From an uncultured Sutterella sp. (lineage in GTDB: Bacteria; Pseudomonadota; Gammaproteobacteria; Burkholderiales; Burkholderiaceae_F): a stretch of 40,070 bases of DNA. Within the stretch, counting starts at the first letter, position 1; every line of letters begins with the position of its first letter. Shown here piece after piece: positions 36,371-40,070 of the stretch. The translations under genes and the position numbers were made by a program. Location of the stretch: assembly GCA_900545275.1 (NCBI GenBank), contig UQYG01000019.1, forward strand, positions 1-40,070, in the 5' to 3' direction. Below the pieces are notes generated by a model, which saw only the letters and a list, made by a program, of their open reading frames with translations, had not been told where the DNA came from and did not search any database.

Positions 36371-36823
36371 TCAGACTTGCGGCGGCGTGAACGTCTTTTC
36401 CATGAGGATGTGCGGAATCCCGTCCTCATCAAAGGGCTCGCCCGAAGTCTTGAAGCCGAAACGCTCGTAAAATCCCGTCGCGTAGCATTGCGCTTCGAGC
36501 ACGATGCGTTGCACGGGATGGCGCTCCGCCAGGGCCTCCATGGCGTCTTCGAATACGAGGGCGCCGAGGCCCCGGCCCCGCACCGTGGTGAGAACGCGCC
36601 CGATCTGAAAGACCGAGTAGTCTTCTTTCAAGGGAAAGGCGCGCAGGTAACAGAGGATTTTCCCGTCTTCCTCACGCCACACGTGCAGAGCGTTTCGGTC
36701 TACGCCGTCGACGTCCTGATAGGGACACTTCTGCTCGACCACGAACACGGCCGCGCGGGCTGAGAGGATGCGGTAGAGCTCGTCGACGGTGAGCTCATCA
36801 AAGGTTTTGATGAAGCGCGGCAT
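36371..36823 (-). CDS. elaA: GNAT-family N-acetyltransferase ElaA
   Basis: The 150-residue protein aligns with E. coli ElaA (153) over its length. ElaA marks are FVVEQKCPYQDVDG near residue 27, the acetyl-CoA-binding loop region IGRVLTTVRGRGLGALVFE, and the late EDGIPHILMEK. It would transfer acetyl from acetyl-CoA to an amine acceptor that is not known. ATG 36823 was preferred to 36835 by alignment; neither has a good RBS. Confidence 0.88.
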   Translation of the reverse strand: MPRFIKTFDELTVDELYRILSARAAVFVVEQKCPYQDVDGVDRNALHVWREEDGKILCYLRAFPLKEDYSVFQIGRVLTTVRGRGLGALVFEDAMEALAERHPVQRIVLEAQCYATGFYERFGFKTSGEPFDEDGIPHILMEKTFTPPQV

Positions 36824-37161
36824 GGGAATAAACATAAAAAAAAGGTGAAAAAGCCACGGCATTATAGGGCGTCCCTTAACGAATTCCCTCTCTCCTCGTA
36901 CAATGCGAGGGATCAACGTCGGTACCGTTCATCACCTTCGCCATGTGCTTCGGCCCATGGTCTGTCGGTGAGATGTTGGCAGGGAAACCCGATCGTCGAC
37001 CTGAACATTGGCTCGGGCCGTGTGACGACTGTCAGCCAAACGGGGTGCCGATGCAAGACTTTGCGCAGATCAGGCGTCCTATCGATTGAAGCCGGAGAGC
37101 TCTCCCTCCCTAAATTAGGATAGGAGAATCCGTATAGAGAACCTGCACAGGTAGGAATAGA
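36824..37161. other. Gap between elaA and the transposase relic
   Basis: No gene is recognised. A plus-strand frame (36845-37123) has no RBS and an uninformative translation. GGTAGGAATAG at 37150-37160 directly abuts the transposase stop and may include the old element end, but no matching inverted repeat was found. Confidence 0.3.
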
Positions 37162-37776
37162 TCATCTTGGACCCCAGTCCGGCAACTCACGATACAGGTC
37201 GGGAAAGCCGAGACGGCGGGTGATATTGTGTTGACGAACGGTGACTTCCTGCCAGACGCGGTTGCCGCGACCGTCATTGATCAATCGGATCGAGCCCAGG
37301 TAGTTGCGGATCTCCTTGAGAGTCATTTCGTCTCCGATAGGACGATCCACGACCGCTTTTCCCTTGACGATGCGCGTGGTCTTTTGCTTCATTCGACGAT
37401 GAAGGTCCGTAAGGATTGTCAAAGCGATAAACGAAATCAGGAATCGTCCTTCCAGAGTCACGTCACTGTGAGCCCGAGCCACATTCATCTCGACATCGCT
37501 CTTTCCGCTCCCAAAGGCCTTCTCAATCAAGTCTCTTGCACAATAATTGTCATAGACTTCCGCCGCCCTGGCCGGCATGGTTGAGACATCACAGAAAAAG
37601 CCGAAGTAGCGAATGGCCTCATTGATTTTTTCGTTGTCACGTTCCAGCGCGCTCTTGCCCGGCAGACCGGTGGGCGTACGGTAGTAGATCAGCTTCCGAC
37701 TGTTGAGCAACGGGCACGCTACGGTGTGAGCGTCGTCATCCCAATTCTTCCATTGGCTTTCAAAATCCTTCCACAT
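37162..37776 (-). pseudogene. C-terminal remnant of an IS4/IS1634-type transposase
   Basis: The 204-residue frame carries the end of a DDE transposase. CARDLIEKAFGSGKSDVEM holds the catalytic Glu in the Y/R-x3-IE-x2-F-x3-K signature, and GRFLISFIALTILTDL follows as in IS1634-like elements. The two catalytic Asp residues and the N-terminal half are missing, and a stop (TAA in frame) lies directly upstream of the first ATG. The element is dead and lacks recognisable ends. Confidence 0.72.
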
Positions 37777-37869
37777 CCCAATTTAGGCAATAAGGAGGGT
37801 CCAAAGTCCAACGACCATCTGACGTCTGAGCGATAGCCTTGTAGCTACGAGAGATTTTTCGGCTACCTG

Positions 37870-37970
37870 TTACCTACCAACCAGATGGCAATTAAGTGGT
37901 AGGTAACTGCGTATTTAGGCGTCAAATAGCAGGTAACCAACCATCAACCAAACATTTGGCTGGTAGGTTG
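37870..37970. repeat. Cluster of GGTAGGTAAC/GTTACCTACC motifs
   Basis: GTTACCTACC (37870-37879) and GGTAGGTAAC (37899-37908) form a 10-bp inverted repeat. Related copies follow: AGGTAACCAACC (37931-37942) and GGTAGGTTG (37962-37970). Four related motifs in 100 bp in both orientations suggest a protein-binding array, a recombination site or an element end. Confidence 0.55.
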
Positions 37971-37980
37971 TGAGGTTTCT

Positions 37981-38273
37981 ATGCCAGAACTCAATGAAGA
38001 AAATGTCTGGTCTCTCACGTTCGACAATTGGAAATCACGTGAGGAAGTTAGTGGCCGACAAAAAATTGGAGCCGATGGAACCGAAAGGAAGCCCCAAACA
38101 ACGCTATCGCTTATGTGTCTAAACTTTATGCCACAGAATCTTCAATAACAACACATGAGGACTACCGCAATGACATCAATATGGACTCCGCCCTTGATTG
38201 CGATAGAAACCGAAACCTACTGTGGTATAACCTGACGCGAAGCAAGGAGAGCGTTTGGCATTTTGGCACCTAA
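37981..38273 (+). pseudogene. Frameshifted small gene, unknown product
   Basis: From an ATG at 37981 the first frame reads MPELNEENVWSLTFDNW and on to REEVSGRQKIGADG. Near 38076-38081 protein-like coding moves to another frame, which reads KEAPNNAIAYVSKLYATESS and continues to a TAA at 38271-38273. Each frame alone is short. No family is recognised. It may be a broken accessory gene, or two chance frames. Confidence 0.3.
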
Positions 38274-38281
38274 TTTGACTT

Positions 38282-38318
38282 AGCCCATAGTTGCTGCGAT
38301 GGGCTTTGTCGTTTTACA
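38282..38318 (+). terminator. Hairpin/T-tract after the frameshifted frame
   Basis: AGCCCAT (38282-38288) pairs with ATGGGCT (38299-38305), followed by TTGTCGTTTT. It fits a terminator for a plus-strand transcript. Confidence 0.6.
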
Positions 38319-38394
38319 ACCCTTCCGGGGACCCATTCACGGCTAAGGACCATGAATTAGTTTTGGTAATTAGACGGGTAACCCATCAGTTGGA

Positions 38395-38459
38395 GCTGCC
38401 ATCTCGGCACAGTTGCCAAGATGGCAGAGCGCCTAGTCCTAAATTGTTCAACATTTAGG
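38395..38459. ncRNA. Tandem stem-loops next to the Abi gene
   Basis: The first hairpin pairs CTGCCATCT (38396-38404) with AGATGGCAG (38419-38427); one mismatch later it continues with GGCA/TGCC and a CAGT loop. The second pairs CCTAAAT (38438-38444) with ATTTAGG (38453-38459). Both lie directly beyond the abi stop codon. They could be the 3' UTR of abi or a separate structured RNA; strand cannot be decided. Confidence 0.4.
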
Positions 38460-38479
38460 TCAAGCCTATCCAAACACAG

Positions 38480-39286
38480 CTAGACAAGACTCAACGCCGC
38501 AGCAAGGCGTTGAGGATTAAGTTCCCTAGGAATTGTCTGATCCACCATAAAAGAAACAGGAAAAACACAATTCCAAATTCGAGCGCCGTGAGCGCAAAAA
38601 TTGCGCAAAATTGTTAACCCTTGTAATCCGGTTTTGATGAAATTTCTCTGCGTAGGCAAATGAAGTGCATTCATCAAATCCTGACTAAATGGAATTTTTA
38701 AGTTACTGATCCATTTCGAAACTGAGCCGAGAGGCAGGGCTTGCATCAAATACCAGATCGGAGGCATTTTTGTCTCGTTGTATTTTCTTCTAAACGCCAG
38801 CGTCTGTTGATCTGATGAACGAAGCCATGTCTCCGAAGCATGAGCCAGTAGCTTTACATGGAGAGCTTGATCGTGGAAAATCTCGCGGTTCATGTAAACG
38901 AAGGCTCCGCCTTCTTGTGCAAGATATTCCACCAAGCCAGCTTTGATCGCAAGTTCTATTCGAATTAGGTAAGGAAAAAGAAGATTACGCAGATCTTCGT
39001 CCAGTTTGATAACCTGCCAAACCTGCGAAAGAGACGTTGACTTTCGGAAATTCCGTGTTCCGGAGGAAAGCACAAAAGCTTCGCAATATGCATCCAATCG
39101 AGCAAACCCATAATCACGAAGAAGCTTCCGTAGCAACACATCACTGTTGATCCGAAGTCCTCTTTCGGTCAACAGAGCCTTTTGGGCGTCCAGAGAAAGA
39201 GCAGGTTTAGTGTATTTCACAACATGCAGATATGAAAATGCCGGTAACGCAAGCATTACCGGCGAAGCGTCCCTCTTTGTATGCAT
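38480..39286 (-). CDS. Abi-family (AbiD/F, Abi_2) HEPN abortive-infection protein
   Basis: The 268-residue protein fits the Abi_2 family: YTKPALSLDAQKALLTERGL near the N-terminus, then DEDLRNLLFPYLIRIELAIK, and near the C-terminus LTILRNFCAHGARIWN. The R-N-x3-H (Rx4H) motif there is the HEPN ribonuclease signature. Such proteins abort phage growth by cutting RNA or stopping translation, and some AbiF members have been reported to pair with an antitoxin-like structured RNA. Start 39286 fits the promoter upstream; a shorter start at 39256 is possible. The gene lies in the AT-rich tail among transposase debris, which suggests transfer. Confidence 0.82.
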   Translation of the reverse strand: MHTKRDASPVMLALPAFSYLHVVKYTKPALSLDAQKALLTERGLRINSDVLLRKLLRDYGFARLDAYCEAFVLSSGTRNFRKSTSLSQVWQVIKLDEDLRNLLFPYLIRIELAIKAGLVEYLAQEGGAFVYMNREIFHDQALHVKLLAHASETWLRSSDQQTLAFRRKYNETKMPPIWYLMQALPLGSVSKWISNLKIPFSQDLMNALHLPTQRNFIKTGLQGLTILRNFCAHGARIWNCVFPVSFMVDQTIPRELNPQRLAAALSLV

Positions 39287-39328
39287 GTCCAACGATTCGA
39301 ACAGAGGCCTTCGGGAACTGTTGCTGTC

Positions 39329-39357
39329 ATTTTAAGCACATTCTTCTCATTCTGCAA
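39329..39357 (-). promoter_or_regulatory. Sigma-70-type promoter of the Abi gene
   Basis: On the minus strand TTGCAG (39352-39357) and TAAAAT (39329-39334) are 17 bp apart. The predicted start is near 39322, leaving a leader of about 35 nt that contains an AACAG/CTGTT hairpin. Confidence 0.6.
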
Positions 39358-39408
39358 GCGACGGGAGCTTGTTTTTTTTCAGATATTCTTCCACTTGGTA
39401 ATTCCCCT

Positions 39409-39456
39409 GTAACAGGCCTCAGGCTCTGCCTGAGGTTCCGATCACTTCTCTGTTAC
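39409..39456. other. Nested stem-loop upstream of the small plus-strand ORF
   Basis: The outer helix pairs GTAACAG (39409-39415) with CTGTTAC (39450-39456). Inside it, CCTCAGG (39417-39423) pairs with CCTGAGG (39429-39435). It ends 11 bp before the ATG at 39468 and could act as a leader element, a replication-type hairpin or a small RNA. Confidence 0.45.
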
Positions 39457-39467
39457 TGAGGCTCAAT

Positions 39468-39611
39468 ATGTCTGACTTCCAAGACATTTCCACTAGCGTC
39501 GTCGTTCACGGGGCTCCCAAGATCGAAAAATTCACCCCGATGTCCGGTCAGAACGCCGGCAAAGAACGGTATTTGTCAAGCGGTCTTTCCGAAAATATTC
39601 AATCGTTTTGA
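39468..39611 (+). CDS. Small ORF, 47 residues, possible truncated accessory gene
   Basis: The translation starts MSDFQDISTSVVVHGAPK and has TGAGG six bases before the ATG. Its look and the preceding hairpin recall the start of small ssDNA-binding proteins of filamentous phage or plasmids, but I cannot confirm this. It ends early; 19 bp after the stop a GGGGC-TTT-GCCCC hairpin (39631-39643) follows. It may be a gene cut short by the neighbouring IS. Confidence 0.4.
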   Translation: MSDFQDISTSVVVHGAPKIEKFTPMSGQNAGKERYLSSGLSENIQSF

Positions 39612-39682
39612 GCCATTAAAACTTCGTTCAGGGGCTTTGCCCCTACGCTTCGCTACCCCAGGATATTTTCAAAACATGAATA

Positions 39683-39718
39683 GGGGGCAATGTGTCTTGG
39701 TTTGATTGTATTGCCCCC
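39683..39718. repeat. GGGGGCAAT/ATTGCCCCC inverted repeat
   Basis: Perfect 9-bp arms at 39683-39691 and 39710-39718 enclose 18 bp. It lies just outside the 3' end of the IS3-type transposase gene, so it may mark the element end or the target region. Confidence 0.5.
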
Positions 39719-39761
39719 ACGGTACGGGGAGGGATCCCGATGACCGTAAACGTGAATAGGG

Positions 39762-39787
39762 AGGGCTCTGCGTGCGCGCAGGGCCCT
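39762..39787. terminator. Hairpin after the IS3 transposase stop codon
   Basis: An 11-bp stem (39762-39772 with 39777-39787) has a 4-nt TGCG loop and starts eight bases past the transposase stop. No T-tract follows on the minus strand, so its terminator role is uncertain; it could also block read-in to the element. Confidence 0.5.
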
Positions 39788-39794
39788 TTCGCTA

Positions 39795-40070
39795 TTAAGT
39801 CTTGGGCGCGTCGGGCTTGTCCGGGTTCAGCCACTGGCTTCCGGAGGGCGTGCAGTCCCATACGCGGCTACGGATCCAGCGATCAGGGTGACGTTCACGT
39901 GCTCGTTCAAGCACCTGCTTACGAGCCTGCAAGATGGCTTCCTCGGTACCGTCGAAGCGGCTCTTGGGAGTGACCCAATTGACGCCGCTGTGATAGCTCT
40001 GTTCGTTGTAACGCAACAGGTAACCTTCGAGCCACTGCTGAGCAACCTCAATTGATTCAAATCCCTTGCG
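39795..40070 (-). CDS. IS3-family transposase OrfB, C-terminal part (runs off window)
   Basis: The last 91 residues of an IS3-type DDE transposase are encoded in frame up to the window edge. GFESIEVAQQWLEGYLLRYN, then EQSYHSGVNWVTPKSRFDG, is the region after the catalytic Glu; ERARERHPDRW and WLNPDKPDA form the usual C-terminal tail of this subgroup. The catalytic residues themselves lie outside the window. No frame break is seen here, so the element may be intact. Confidence 0.85.
   Translation of the reverse strand, partial: RKGFESIEVAQQWLEGYLLRYNEQSYHSGVNWVTPKSRFDGTEEAILQARKQVLERARERHPDRWIRSRVWDCTPSGSQWLNPDKPDAPKT

Noticed and set aside
37780..38000. CRISPR array in the repeat cluster
   Set aside because: Repeats are only about 10 bp, vary in orientation and spacing, and no cas gene is present.

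Overview
The window looks like a chromosomal segment of a host-associated, anaerobically respiring betaproteobacterium, most likely of the Sutterellaceae (Sutterella/Parasutterella group). This is an inference from high GC with GAA/AAG/CGC-rich codon use, Tat-exported molybdoenzymes, an exported FAD/FMN reductase of the fumarate/urocanate reductase type, FeoAB iron uptake, and two large autotransporters. No rRNA, tRNA or CRISPR array was found.

Layout. (1) 0.7-5.9 kb: anaerobic respiration. dmsA-dmsB encode a Tat-exported DMSO/N-oxide-type reductase and its four-cluster ferredoxin, with no dmsC following, then a periplasmic flavoprotein reductase; each unit ends in a clear terminator. (2) 5.9-10.1 kb, minus strand: a FeoA-FeoB fusion with a small Cys-rich membrane partner, and an exported M20 amidohydrolase. 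(3) 10.1-10.9 kb: a gene-poor gap with two hairpin/T-tract signals that may be small RNAs. (4) 10.9-13.5 kb, minus: a hypothetical gene and an SOS-type umuD-umuC pair whose UmuD has a DNA-binding-like N-terminal extension. (5) 13.8-17.4 kb: an autotransporter with an HExxH protease-like passenger. (6) 17.5-22.4 kb: a TorA/BisC-type molybdoenzyme, an aminoglycoside-nucleotidyltransferase-like gene, an unexplained open frame, and an exported flavodoxin-fold protein. (7) 22.5-26.7 kb: an autotransporter locus with a decayed barrel fragment on the minus strand, an intact autotransporter with a C10 tract directly after its start codon, and a convergent tyrosine recombinase. (8) 27.3-31.7 kb: a methyltransferase overlapping a DUF1848-type Fe-S protein, then a RecD2-like helicase with altered motifs. 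(9) 31.8-34.0 kb: debris and small insertions, namely a beheaded AEC permease, an excisionase-like gene, a small gene broken by a 4-bp duplication, an exported SGNH/DUF4886-type protein and a porin relic. (10) 34.1-36.8 kb: an MFS transporter, an HMA metal-binding protein, a CMD/AhpD-like protein and ElaA acetyltransferase. (11) 36.9-40.07 kb: a visibly more AT-rich accessory tail with a transposase relic, repeats, a hairpin series beside an Abi (HEPN) gene, and an IS3-family transposase running off the window end.

The respiratory genes fit an organism that passes electrons to small organic acceptors in the periplasm. The autotransporters and relics describe a surface under strong diversifying selection. 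The strongest candidates for unusual biology are the C-tract-controlled autotransporter next to a recombinase, the Abi gene flanked by structured non-coding DNA, the exported flavodoxin with duplicated flavinylation-like motifs, and the UmuD with a built-in DNA-binding-like domain.
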